Assembly (NCBI GenBank): GCA_965224515.1
Contig: OZ245051.1
Location: 620,001-684,000, forward strand
DNA length: 64,000 nt
Source of the DNA: Sedimenticola_A sp040506425
Lineage (GTDB): Bacteria; Pseudomonadota; Gammaproteobacteria; Chromatiales; Chromatiaceae
Reading direction: 5' to 3'
A program made the translations under genes and the position numbers. Of this stretch, positions 17,987 to 26,385 are shown piece by piece; the stretch's first letter is position 1; each line of letters begins with the position of its first letter. A model generated the notes under the pieces. It did no database searches. It saw only the letters and a program-made list of their open reading frames with translations, and was not told where the DNA came from.

Positions 17987-18165
17987 TTCAAACCGTGTAA
18001 AAATCAAAAAAGAGCCTGATTGTACACAGACCCAGCCCTCTTTCCCACCGGTGCGGTTCACATCCTGGCGCACTAGACAAACCGATAGTCACTAACCTTT
18101 GTGCTCGACACTGACAAGAGGGTAAAATCCACCCATTGGCACAACCCTTTCCAGAGAGAGTCACC

Positions 18166-18774
18166 ATGTCCCAGAACCATCGGGGCGAGCACATAGTGCT
18201 AGCCAGCAACAACGCAGGAAAAGTCCGTGAAATCAACCAGCTGCTTGCTAAGCAGCAGATAGAGGTCGTCCCTCAGAATGACTTCGATATCCCCGAGGCG
18301 GAAGAGACCGGCCTGACCTTCGTTGAGAATGCCATCCTCAAGGCGCGCAACGCTGCCCGTCACAGTGGCCGGTCGGCCATCGCGGATGACTCTGGTATCG
18401 AGGTGGACGCCCTCAGGGGCGCACCAGGCATCTACTCGGCCCGCTACGCCGGGGCCAGCTCTGACGATGCGGCAAACAACAAGAAACTGCTGGAGGCGCT
18501 TGCCGACGTGGAAGATGCCCAGCGCACCGCCAGGTTCCAGTGCGTCATGGTCTACATGCGTCACGCTGAAGACCCCACCCCCATCATCTGTCAGGGCACC
18601 TGGGAAGGTGTCATTCTGCGTGAACCCCAGGGCGAGAACGGTTTCGGCTACGACCCGCTGTTCCTGGTACCTGACCAGGGCTGCACTTCGGCTGAACTCA
18701 GCGCAGACCGGAAAAACAGCCTGAGCCACCGTGGACAGGCGCTGCGCAAGCTACTGGCCGCCCTCTCGGAGTAA
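18166..18774 (+). CDS. rdgB: dITP/XTP pyrophosphatase (RdgB/HAM1)
   Basis: A 202-aa nucleotide-sanitation enzyme that hydrolyses dITP, XTP and similar purines. It has HIVLASNNAGKVREINQLL, GLTFVENAILKARNAARHSG, the metal-binding ADDSGIEVDALRGAPGIYSA, and GENGFGYDPLFLVPD. Start ATG 18166 has AGAGAGAG upstream; an earlier in-frame ATG at 18136 adds ten unconserved residues. All catalytic residues appear present. Confidence 0.95.
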   Translation: MSQNHRGEHIVLASNNAGKVREINQLLAKQQIEVVPQNDFDIPEAEETGLTFVENAILKARNAARHSGRSAIADDSGIEVDALRGAPGIYSARYAGASSDDAANNKKLLEALADVEDAQRTARFQCVMVYMRHAEDPTPIICQGTWEGVILREPQGENGFGYDPLFLVPDQGCTSAELSADRKNSLSHRGQALRKLLAALSE

Positions 18775-18869
18775 CCACTCCCTCCCCTGTCATCTTTTTT
18801 TCATCTTTCCGACAAGCTGCTGAAACCCTGGGTCTCTAACCTTCAGCACGAACGAAAAGAGACAAAGAG

Positions 18870-19235
18870 ATGAAAACGATGAGCATAGAGAGACGCTACC
18901 ACCAGCGCATCAAGACAGACATCAAGGTGCAGCTGAACTACCGGGGAAGAAATTTCTCCGCAAACACCAGCAACATCACCTCCCACGGACTGGGACTGAA
19001 GACAGGTTTCCTGACCATACCCAGCGGCAACCTGGTAGAACTGGAACTTCGGGTGGGTAACAGAAAATGGCAGGTCGAAGGCCTGGTGATCCACGCCGAC
19101 AAGCACAATATAGGCCTCATGTTCCGTGCACCACAGCCAGAACTGGAAGCGGCGGTCAGAACACGCCTCCAGGGTCTCGCGCACAGGCCAAGTGCTCCGG
19201 CGCTCCGGCCCGGCGAACCGCCCCTGACCCTTTAA
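18870..19235 (+). CDS. PilZ domain protein
   Basis: A 121-aa stand-alone PilZ domain, a probable c-di-GMP receptor. The first binding motif is the arginine cluster ERRYHQRIK (RxxxR) near residue 8, and the second is NITSHGLGLKTG, a (D/N)xSxxG-type motif with Thr before Ser. The beta barrel follows (NLVELELRVGN, WQVEGLVIHAD). The C-terminal tail is Pro/Arg-rich. It could couple c-di-GMP, degraded by the HD-GYP proteins at 55-59 kb, to an output; that link is inference. No partner gene adjoins it. Confidence 0.85.
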   Translation: MKTMSIERRYHQRIKTDIKVQLNYRGRNFSANTSNITSHGLGLKTGFLTIPSGNLVELELRVGNRKWQVEGLVIHADKHNIGLMFRAPQPELEAAVRTRLQGLAHRPSAPALRPGEPPLTL

Positions 19236-19428
19236 GAGCTATACCGGGTGAAGTGATTGCACGCAGCCCGCAAGATCTGCGCATGCACATCTGCCATGCA
19301 CTGGGCCTGGAGAGCAGCCCATAATAACGGCAGATCATTGTGAGAGCGGACGGATAAGATCAGGTTCTGACTGATCGCGGTCCAGAAACAGGGTATGAAA
19401 TCAACAGGGCCTGACAGGTGATCCTGCG

Positions 19429-19611
19429 CTAATACTGCTGGTTAAAATCCAGCCGGCCATTTTCCTTCAGGCGCATCAGGTCAGCCAGCAGCTTGCGATT
19501 CAGCCGCAGCATGACGCCCTCATGAGACGTCTGGGGCTCGGAATAGCGCTCTACTTTTTCCCGGCATATTCTTATGCGTTCTTCAATATGATTATCTGCA
19601 GGGATATCCAT
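19429..19611 (-). CDS. Small unknown protein downstream of thrB
   Basis: A 60-aa charged helical protein (HIEERIRICREKVERYSEP, LNRKLLADLMRLKENGRLD) with no signal peptide. ATG 19611 is preceded by GGAAGG at good spacing. The frame is open further to a TTG at 19677 overlapping the thrB stop, but the ribosome site favours 19611. It is on the thrB strand 62 bp downstream, so co-transcription is plausible. I do not recognise a family. Confidence 0.5.
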   Translation of the reverse strand: MDIPADNHIEERIRICREKVERYSEPQTSHEGVMLRLNRKLLADLMRLKENGRLDFNQQY

Positions 19612-19673
19612 TCTACCTTCCACTATATACACACTATCTTGAGGTGAAAGCGTAGAATATGACCCCCTTGCAC

Positions 19674-20633
19674 TCAAGACGGTACTACCCCTACTTCTAA
19701 TGGGGGGACATTACCCATAGACCTGGAAATCAGGATACGTCTGAACTCATCGGGATCCTTGACCAGCGCCATCTCTCCCGGCCGATGAGAGTGAAACTCA
19801 ACCAGCCTGGATATCCAGAAGCGCAAAGCTGCACGCCTCAGCATAACGCCCCAGGCATCAGCCTCCCCTGGGGTTATTTGACGCTCCGAACTGTACCCTC
19901 GGATCAAGGCCTCCTGCCTGGAGTGATCAACGCAACCATCCTCTTCCACGCACCAGTCATTCACCGTCACCGCAAGATCGTATAGCAGGCAGCCATCACA
20001 CGCGGTATAGAAATCGATCAGACCGGCCAGCCGGCCATTACTGAACAGCACATTGTCCCTGAACAGGTCGGCATGGATGACGCCTCGAGGCAGATCATCC
20101 TTCCGGTAGCACTCCTGGTAGTTCAATTCATCCTGCAGCAGGCGCTGATCAGCTTCGCTCAAATGGGTCGAGAGACGGGTTGCCGAGGTGCGCATCCAGT
20201 CCAGCCCCCTGTCATCTGCACGGTGCCCATCAAACCCAAGGCCAATCCTGTGCATTGCACCCAGGGCACGGCCTACCTGCTCGCACTCATCCTGCCCCGG
20301 GCTAAGCAGCCATCGCCCGGGCAGGCGCCGAAAGAGAACCGCCGGCTTGGCGTTGAGCTCACCCAGGCAATTGCCATTACCATTGGTCACAGGCACCGCA
20401 CACGGCACCCCCCTTGCGGAGAGAAAATCCACCAGGCTGAGAAAATAGGGGAGCTCGCTCGCGGACTTTGATTCAAACAGGGTGAGTACATACTCGGCAC
20501 CATCACAGGCGACGAAGTAGTTGCTGTTCTCCATCCCGTCGGTGATGCCCTGGTAACCGACCAGCGCACCGGCATCGTAGCCTGACAAAAAGGCCTCGAG
20601 CTCATCCTGGGAAACCGATGTATAAACTGACAT
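19674..20633 (-). CDS. thrB: Homoserine kinase, APH-fold type (ThrB)
   Basis: A 319-aa aminoglycoside-phosphotransferase-fold kinase phosphorylating homoserine in threonine synthesis. Motifs are YQGITDGMENSNYFV near the N terminus, the catalytic loop GVIHADLFRDNVLF, and the metal site GLIDFYTACDG. This fold is used by many gammaproteobacteria and alphaproteobacteria in place of the GHMP-type ThrB. The DUF2782 gene that commonly follows it is about 8 kb away here (28528). Downstream is a small unknown gene. Confidence 0.92.
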   Translation of the reverse strand: MSVYTSVSQDELEAFLSGYDAGALVGYQGITDGMENSNYFVACDGAEYVLTLFESKSASELPYFLSLVDFLSARGVPCAVPVTNGNGNCLGELNAKPAVLFRRLPGRWLLSPGQDECEQVGRALGAMHRIGLGFDGHRADDRGLDWMRTSATRLSTHLSEADQRLLQDELNYQECYRKDDLPRGVIHADLFRDNVLFSNGRLAGLIDFYTACDGCLLYDLAVTVNDWCVEEDGCVDHSRQEALIRGYSSERQITPGEADAWGVMLRRAALRFWISRLVEFHSHRPGEMALVKDPDEFRRILISRSMGNVPPLEVGVVPS

Positions 20634-20760
20634 GGGTGGACTTTACACCCAGGCACAAGAGAACCGCCACTCCTGCAATGAACCGTTGCGGCCCCTCGGG
20701 TCTTCAATAAATTGCGAGCTGGATAGGTGTGCCGCCTCCCTAGCCAACCACCAACCCGGC

Positions 20761-21480
20761 TCAGCCGACAACCTCGGCAGCTACCTTCTCCAGGCTTTCG
20801 TGACGAACATCTGTACCCTTGACCAGGAACACCACGTAACCGGCGATATTTTTGGCATGGCCACCCGCCCGCTCAATGGCACGTAATCCCAGCACCACCT
20901 CGGTCACGTGACCCACGCTGCGGGAATCCTCCATCAGGTATGTGGAGAGCCTGCGCAGGGAGTGCTTGAACTCATTCTCCAGTTCGAGATTCAGCTGAAT
21001 CACCTCAAGAGCCTGCTGCAGATCAAGAGTCTCGAAAGAACCCATCGCCTTCTCGATCATCTCGTCCACCATCTTGGCCATGCGCGGAATATCGTCCAGC
21101 AGGTGACCATTGGGTGGAATCTTGTCACCGTCGTAGAAGTGGATGGTCATGCGGGCCACCCAGCGGGCCTGGTCGCCGATACGCTCCAGGTCGGAGACGA
21201 TCTTGCCCACGGTCATGATGTCGCGCAGGTCCTTGGCCATCGGCTGGCGCTTGGCGATCAGGCGGATGATCTCGTCATCGGATTCGATATCAAGATCGTT
21301 CAGCTGCTTGTCGCGTTCGATTACTGTCTGGGCCGCCTCGTAGTCCTCGTCGTCCAGGGTCTTCACCGCGTCACGCATCTGGATCCGGGCCAGTTGGCTC
21401 AGCTTCAGTACCAGGTCGTGCAGGTGATCCAGTTCATTATTGAAACGGTTGACCGTGTGACCGCCAGTTATCTCATTCAT
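20761..21480 (-). CDS. phoU: Phosphate signalling complex protein PhoU
   Basis: A 239-aa all-helical protein of two PhoU repeats, recognisable by RFNNELDHLHDLVLKLSQLA, DDEIIRLIAKRQPMAKDLR and DLERIGDQARWVARM in the first half and AIERAGGHAKNIA in the second. It links the Pst transporter to PhoR and restrains PhoB when phosphate is ample. It is last in the pst operon, 19 bp after pstB. Confidence 0.96.
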   Translation of the reverse strand: MNEITGGHTVNRFNNELDHLHDLVLKLSQLARIQMRDAVKTLDDEDYEAAQTVIERDKQLNDLDIESDDEIIRLIAKRQPMAKDLRDIMTVGKIVSDLERIGDQARWVARMTIHFYDGDKIPPNGHLLDDIPRMAKMVDEMIEKAMGSFETLDLQQALEVIQLNLELENEFKHSLRRLSTYLMEDSRSVGHVTEVVLGLRAIERAGGHAKNIAGYVVFLVKGTDVRHESLEKVAAEVVG

Positions 21481-21499
21481 GCTCTTCTCCGTATTCCCA

Positions 21500-22390
21500 T
21501 CAACCGAACCGACCGGTGATGTAGTCCTCTGTCAGCTTGTGGCGCGGATTGGTAAAGATGTCGTCGGTGCTGCCCACTTCGATCAGTTTACCCAGGTGGA
21601 AGTAGGCCGTACGCTGGGAAACTCGGGCCGCCTGCTGCATGGAGTGCGTGACAATGGCGATGGTGTAGTTCTCGCGCAGTTCGTCGATCAACTCCTCGAT
21701 CTTTGCCGTGGCGATGGGATCCAGCGCCGAGCAGGGCTCGTCCATCAGGATCACCTCGGGGGAGACCGCGATGGTGCGCGCAATGCAGAGACGCTGCTGC
21801 TGACCACCGGAGAGCCCGGTACCTGGCTGGTCCAGGTAGTCCTTGACCTCTTCCCACAGGCCCGCACGCCGCAGGGACGACTCGACCATTTCGTCCAGGT
21901 CGGCCTTGCTGGCCACCAGGCCGTGGATCTTGGGACCGTAGGCGATGTTGTCGTAGATCGACTTGGGAAAAGGGTTGGGCTTCTGGAACACCATCCCCAC
22001 CTGGGCCCGCAGGGGCACCACGTCCAGTTTCTTGTCGTAGATATCCTGCTCGTCGAGCTTGATCTCGCCGGTAACACGGCAGATGTCGATGGTATCGTTC
22101 ATGCGGTTGAGACAGCGCAGAAAGGTCGACTTGCCACAACCGGACGGACCGATCATGGAGATCACCTCGTTCTTGGCGATGTCCAGGCTCACGTCCTGAA
22201 TCGCATGCTTCTCACCATAGTAGACGTTGACGTTGCGGGCGCTCATACGGGGATTATCCACCGCGATATCCCCCACGGTGCCGGTAAAGGCCTTGCTTGC
22301 CTTTTCGTGGTCAAACACACCTTGCGTGGCTGTCTGATCCTGGTTCATGCCAGCACCCATTTCGTCAACAGTTGTCGTTGCAGTGTCCAT
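21500..22390 (-). CDS. pstB: Phosphate ABC transporter ATPase PstB
   Basis: A 296-aa ATPase. Walker A is IGPSGCGKSTFLRCLNRM, the Q-loop QKPNPFP, the signature LSGGQQQRLCIARTIA, Walker B VILMDEPCSALDPIA and the switch VTHSMQQA. A 40-50 residue N-terminal extension precedes the usual start. The frame runs to ATG 22405 overlapping the pstA stop, but AGGAG sits six bases before ATG 22390, which I prefer. It energises phosphate import with PstA/PstC. Confidence 0.96.
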   Translation of the reverse strand: MDTATTTVDEMGAGMNQDQTATQGVFDHEKASKAFTGTVGDIAVDNPRMSARNVNVYYGEKHAIQDVSLDIAKNEVISMIGPSGCGKSTFLRCLNRMNDTIDICRVTGEIKLDEQDIYDKKLDVVPLRAQVGMVFQKPNPFPKSIYDNIAYGPKIHGLVASKADLDEMVESSLRRAGLWEEVKDYLDQPGTGLSGGQQQRLCIARTIAVSPEVILMDEPCSALDPIATAKIEELIDELRENYTIAIVTHSMQQAARVSQRTAYFHLGKLIEVGSTDDIFTNPRHKLTEDYITGRFG

Positions 22391-22404
22391 CATAATCTCC
22401 TGCA

Positions 22405-23703
22405 TTACCAGCGACGCTCAAACCGCTTGCGCAGAATGATCGCCAGAAAATTCATTAAAAAGAGAAAGCCGAGCAGCATCATGATCGCCGCGGATGTGCG
22501 TTCCACAAAAGCGCGCTCAGGACTGTCGGCCCAAAGGTAAACCTGTACCGGCAGCACGGTCGCCGGATCGAAGGCGCCACCGGGGATATCCACGATAAAC
22601 GCCACCATACCGATCATCAGCAGCGGCGCAGATTCACCCAGGGCCTGGGCCATGCCGATGATTGTTCCTGTCAGCATGCCGGGCATGGCCAGGGGCAGTA
22701 CATGGTGAAACACCATCTGCATTTTGGATGCACCAACACCAAGGGCCGCCTCTCGTATGGAGGGCGGCACCGACTTCAATGCCGCCCGGCTGGCGATGAT
22801 GATGGTGGGCAGGGTCATCAGGGTCAGTACCAGGCCACCGACCAGCGGTGCTGAACGTGGCAGACCGAAGAAATTGATGAACATCGCAAGACCCAGCAGA
22901 CCGAACACGATGGAGGGCACGGCCGCCAGGTTGTTGATATTCACCTCGATGATATCCGTCCACTTGTTCTGAGGTGCAAACTCCTCCAGGTAGAGTGCCG
23001 CAGCTACACCAATGGGAAAGGAGAGTGACAGGGTCACCAGCAACATGTAGAACGAACCCATCGCCGCACCGCCGATACCGGCAAGCTCAGGCTCCCTGGA
23101 GTCGCCGTTGGTGAAAAAGGCGGTATTGAACTGTTTCTCGATTGCGCCCTTCTGTTCGAAATGCTCGACCCAGCCGACAACCTTGTCGTTTACCCGGCGC
23201 TCGGACTCAGGAACGGTACGATCGATATGCCCCTTTATCAGCATGTCGATATCATCGTCCGCCACCAGCCATATCTCCTGCTGGCTGCCGATAATATCGG
23301 GGTTGGCCATCACCATTTCACGCAACGCCAGGGGGGCGCCACTACTGATCAGCTTGTAGAGGGCCCGCTTGTCCCTGCGACCCTTCACATCCGGAAACTC
23401 GTCACGCATCGCCTTTTTGACCAGGCCGGCGTAGTTGGCCGCCGACAGGGTCTGGGGATCACGCTTGCCTTCCGGATCAATATCCTGCTCACTGAACTCG
23501 ATATTCAGACGGATGTGAGTCTGCTCAAAAGCGGTGTAGCCATTACTGAAGATGCTGATGAACAGAAAAGAGACAAAGATCAGCCCCAGCGCCACTGCGC
23601 CGAAACCCACCTGGCGGAAACGCCGCTCTTTCGCGTAGCGCCTCTTCAGAGACGCATTAACCAGGTCAATCGCCCTGGCGCCGTTTTTGGTTTGATTACT
23701 CAT
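22405..23703 (-). CDS. pstA: Phosphate ABC transporter permease PstA
   Basis: A 432-aa permease, longer than the E. coli protein (296 aa) because of a large periplasmic insertion after the first helix (FEQTHIRLNIEFSEQDIDPE to REPELAGIG). The transmembrane core includes FPIGVAAALYLEEFAP and the EAA loop REAALGVGASKMQMVFHHVL. ATG 23703 overlaps the pstC stop as ATGAGTAA; the longer GTG start at 23712 is less likely. The extended form is common in pst loci of marine and sulfur-oxidising gammaproteobacteria, from general knowledge. Confidence 0.94.
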   Translation of the reverse strand: MSNQTKNGARAIDLVNASLKRRYAKERRFRQVGFGAVALGLIFVSFLFISIFSNGYTAFEQTHIRLNIEFSEQDIDPEGKRDPQTLSAANYAGLVKKAMRDEFPDVKGRRDKRALYKLISSGAPLALREMVMANPDIIGSQQEIWLVADDDIDMLIKGHIDRTVPESERRVNDKVVGWVEHFEQKGAIEKQFNTAFFTNGDSREPELAGIGGAAMGSFYMLLVTLSLSFPIGVAAALYLEEFAPQNKWTDIIEVNINNLAAVPSIVFGLLGLAMFINFFGLPRSAPLVGGLVLTLMTLPTIIIASRAALKSVPPSIREAALGVGASKMQMVFHHVLPLAMPGMLTGTIIGMAQALGESAPLLMIGMVAFIVDIPGGAFDPATVLPVQVYLWADSPERAFVERTSAAIMMLLGFLFLMNFLAIILRKRFERRW

Positions 23704-25084
23704 ACTGTTCACGATATTTGCGCACCACGTGCAGTGCGATTACGTTGAGAGCGAGGGTGACCACAAAAAGCATCAGGCCAAGAGCGAATGCCGCCAGGGT
23801 CTTGGGGCTGTCGAACTCCTGGTCACCTACCAGCAGGGTCACGATCTGCACCGTCACCGTGGTCACACTCTCCAGGGGGTTGGCGGTCATATTGGCCGAC
23901 AGGCCCGCCGCCATCACCACGATCATGGTCTCGCCTATGGCCCTGGATACCGCAAGCAGCACACCACCGACGATACCCGGCAGCGCGGCCGGAATGATCA
24001 CCTGGCGAATGGTCTCTGACTGGGTCGCACCGACACCGTAGGACGCATCACGCATGGCCTGGGGCACCGCGTTGATCACATCATCGGAGAGAGACGAAAT
24101 GAAGGGGATGATCATGATCCCCATCACCAGGCCCGCGGCAAGCGCGCTCTCCGATGAGACATCAAGACCGATGATGGCCCCGTTGTCACGGATGAAAGGC
24201 GCAACGGTAAGGGCAGCGAAGAAGCCGTAAACCACGGTAGGGATACCGGCCAGGATCTCCAGCACCGGCTTGGCCGTTGCGCGCAGCTTCTTTCCTGCAT
24301 ACTCCGACAGGTAGATGGCCGACATCAGTCCGATGGGAACCGCCACCACCATGGCGATAAAGGAGATCAGCAGGGTACCCACAAACAGGGGAATGGCGCC
24401 GAAGGCACCGGAGGAGCCCACCTGGTCTTCCCGGATAGCCATCTGCGGGCTCCACTCCAGGCCAAACACGAACTGGGTGAACGGGATCATCTCGAAAAAC
24501 CTGATCGCTTCGAAAAGCACCGACAGGACAATTCCGATGGTGGTGAAGATAGCGATGGTTGAGCTGGTGATCAGCAGCGCCTTGACCACGAACTCCACCT
24601 GGTTCCTGGCCCTGAACCGGGGCGAGACGACACGCCAGGCTATTCCCGTACCTATCATCGCCAGCGACAGCACCACGACGGCCAGCGCCGCGGAGCTCAT
24701 CTGCTCCAGGCTGATGTAGTGATCAGCCGCGGCCCTCATCTCCGGACTCACCTCTCCAGAAGTGATGTTGCCCTCGGCAAGATTTTGGATATCGTTTACC
24801 ACCAACCCGAGTTGGGCCTGCTCCAGGCTGCGCACCTCAGCCGGCAGATCGGCAACCATGAGGTCGGTAATGATGGTGGACTGGAATACGGACCAGAGGC
24901 CGAACACGATGAGTGCCGGCAGACCGCACCAGATTGCGCCGTAGAAGCCGTAATAGCTGGGCAGTGAATGCAGCTTGCGGATACCGGTGGTGCCGCCGAC
25001 AACCCCAAGCGAACGCTTGCGGGCCATGTGATAGGCAACAGCCATCAGGCCGAGAAGCACGAGAATCAGTACTGAATTAGGCAT
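23696..25084 (-). CDS. pstC: Phosphate ABC transporter permease PstC
   Basis: A 462-aa permease with extra N-terminal helices (MPNSVLILVLLGLMAVAYHM, YYGFYGAIWCGLPALIVFGL) and a periplasmic segment before the conserved core. The core contains PIGLMSAIYLSEYAGKKLR, EILAGIPTVVYGFFA and the EAA loop MRDASYGVGATQSETIRQV. The frame is open to ATG 25123, which lies inside a palindromic repeat. The PNSVLIL start at 25084 looks like the family N terminus, so the repeats are then intergenic. Confidence 0.93.
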   Translation of the reverse strand: MPNSVLILVLLGLMAVAYHMARKRSLGVVGGTTGIRKLHSLPSYYGFYGAIWCGLPALIVFGLWSVFQSTIITDLMVADLPAEVRSLEQAQLGLVVNDIQNLAEGNITSGEVSPEMRAAADHYISLEQMSSAALAVVVLSLAMIGTGIAWRVVSPRFRARNQVEFVVKALLITSSTIAIFTTIGIVLSVLFEAIRFFEMIPFTQFVFGLEWSPQMAIREDQVGSSGAFGAIPLFVGTLLISFIAMVVAVPIGLMSAIYLSEYAGKKLRATAKPVLEILAGIPTVVYGFFAALTVAPFIRDNGAIIGLDVSSESALAAGLVMGIMIIPFISSLSDDVINAVPQAMRDASYGVGATQSETIRQVIIPAALPGIVGGVLLAVSRAIGETMIVVMAAGLSANMTANPLESVTTVTVQIVTLLVGDQEFDSPKTLAAFALGLMLFVVTLALNVIALHVVRKYREQYE

Positions 25085-25117
25085 TGAAACTTCAACCCCG
25101 AAAAAAGTGCCGCTGAT

Positions 25118-25156
25118 GTGCATCCATGCACCTGCGGCATCACTGCATCCCTGCAG
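25118..25156. repeat. Two interrupted palindromes between pstS and pstC
   Basis: GTGCATCCATGCAC (25118-25131) and CTGCATCCCTGCAG (25143-25156) are short palindromes around a CATCC(A/C)TG centre. The same family recurs at 34349-34522. They sit just before the intercistronic terminator and could extend or compete with that RNA structure. Confidence 0.6.
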
Positions 25157-25189
25157 AAAAAGGCGACCAGCATAGCCGGCCGCCTTTTT
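25157..25189 (-). terminator. Intercistronic terminator/attenuator between pstS and pstC
   Basis: On the minus strand, AAAAAGGCG and CGCCTTTTT form a 9-bp perfect stem with a GC-rich partly paired loop, ending in a T run. It lies 28 bp past the pstS stop. Partial termination here would make pstS transcripts exceed pstCAB-phoU, as expected for a periplasmic binding protein. Confidence 0.75.
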
Positions 25190-25217
25190 TTGGTACTACT
25201 CAATTCCAAACCGGGAA

Positions 25218-26258
25218 TTACATCTCCAGGTTCTTCATGGTCATTACAGCCTCGGCAAAGCTCTTGCGCTCAGCCATGGGCATGGGGATCAGGCCCTTGT
25301 CGGTCAGGTAACCTTCGTCGCCCCAGGCTTTCTCGGAAGTGAACTCAGCCAGGTACTCTTTGATACCGGGGACCTTGCCGATGTGAGCCTTCTTGACGTA
25401 GAAGAAGAGAGGACGTGAAACGGGGTAGGAGCCGTCAGCGATAGCTTCGAAAGCAGGCTGAACACCGTCAACCTCGGAACCCTTGACCTTGTCGGAGTTC
25501 TGGTCGAGGAAACTGAAACCGAAGATGCCCAGGGCAGCGGGATTGGCTTCCAGCTTCTGAACGATCAGGTTGTCGTTCTCACCGGCTTCGATGAAGGCGC
25601 CATCTTCACGGATAGTGTGGCACAGCTTCTTGTAGGCCTTCTTGTCGGTCTTCTTCATGGCCTTGATCCAGTCGATCTTCTTGCAGCCACCTTCCATTGC
25701 CAGCTCGACGAAAGCGTCACGGGTGCCGGAGGTGGGAGGAGGACCGAGAACCTCGATCTTGGTGTTGGGCAGGCTGGCGTTCACGTCCTTCCAGGTCTTG
25801 TAGGTGTTAGCCATGGTCTTGCCGGGAGCCTTGGGGTTGGGAACGTCCTTGGCCAGGGCCAGGAAGATATCCTTGCGGCTGATCTTGAACAGCGGAGCAC
25901 TCTTCGCGTTTGCCATTACGATACCGTCGTAGCCGACCTTGACTTCGATGATGTCGTTAACACCGTTGCTGGCGCACTTCTTAACTTCGGAAGATTTGAT
26001 GCGACGGGAAGCATTGGTGATATCGGGGTGCTCAACGCCCACGCCGGAGCAGAACAGCTTCAGACCGCCACCAGAACCGGTGGACTCGATTTTGGGAGTC
26101 TTGAACTTGGTGGTCTTACCGAAAGTCTCGGCCACAACGGTGGCGAAAGGATAAACGGTGGAAGAGCCGACAACAGAGATGTAGTCACGGGAAGCCGCAG
26201 TTGCCGAAGTAGCGGCGACAGCCAGGGCCGCAGCAATAAGAGTACGTTTGGTAAACAC
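25218..26258 (-). CDS. pstS: Periplasmic phosphate-binding protein PstS
   Basis: A 346-aa exported protein with a signal peptide (FTKRTLIAAALAVAATSATA) cleaved before SRDYIS. Phosphate-binding segments are VVGSSTVYPFATVVAETF, ESTGSGGGLKLFCSGVG and GPPPTSGTRDAFVELAM. It resembles the long PstS of marine gammaproteobacteria with a Lys-rich middle (KAMKKTDKKAYKKLCHTI). AGG-rich ribosome site GGAGG lies 10 nt upstream. It is the first pst gene after phoBR and is followed by a terminator before pstC. Confidence 0.95.
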   Translation of the reverse strand: MFTKRTLIAAALAVAATSATAASRDYISVVGSSTVYPFATVVAETFGKTTKFKTPKIESTGSGGGLKLFCSGVGVEHPDITNASRRIKSSEVKKCASNGVNDIIEVKVGYDGIVMANAKSAPLFKISRKDIFLALAKDVPNPKAPGKTMANTYKTWKDVNASLPNTKIEVLGPPPTSGTRDAFVELAMEGGCKKIDWIKAMKKTDKKAYKKLCHTIREDGAFIEAGENDNLIVQKLEANPAALGIFGFSFLDQNSDKVKGSEVDGVQPAFEAIADGSYPVSRPLFFYVKKAHIGKVPGIKEYLAEFTSEKAWGDEGYLTDKGLIPMPMAERKSFAEAVMTMKNLEM

Positions 26259-26338
26259 AGAAAACCTCCAATAGGATCAACAGGTATAAATTTTGGAAGG
26301 ATTATGTGCGCCGTTTATTACAAACGTGTTGGCGAAAT

Positions 26339-26366
26339 ATTATGTTTTGGTTACAAAATGACAATA
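26339..26366 (-). promoter_or_regulatory. Candidate pstS promoter with a possible Pho-box half site
   Basis: On the minus strand about 100 bp before pstS, TTGTCATTTTGTAACC is followed after 16 bp (from TTGTCA) by TAATAT. The first half TGTCAT matches the PhoB half-site consensus; the second half at the expected 11-bp period is poor. It is offered only as a candidate. Confidence 0.3.
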
Positions 26367-26385
26367 ACCCGGAAGAACTAAAGAT

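Noticed and set aside
26339..26366. A full Pho box before pstS
   Set aside because: Only the first TGTCAT half-site is convincing; the second repeat at 11-bp spacing is poor. It is kept only as a low-confidence promoter feature.
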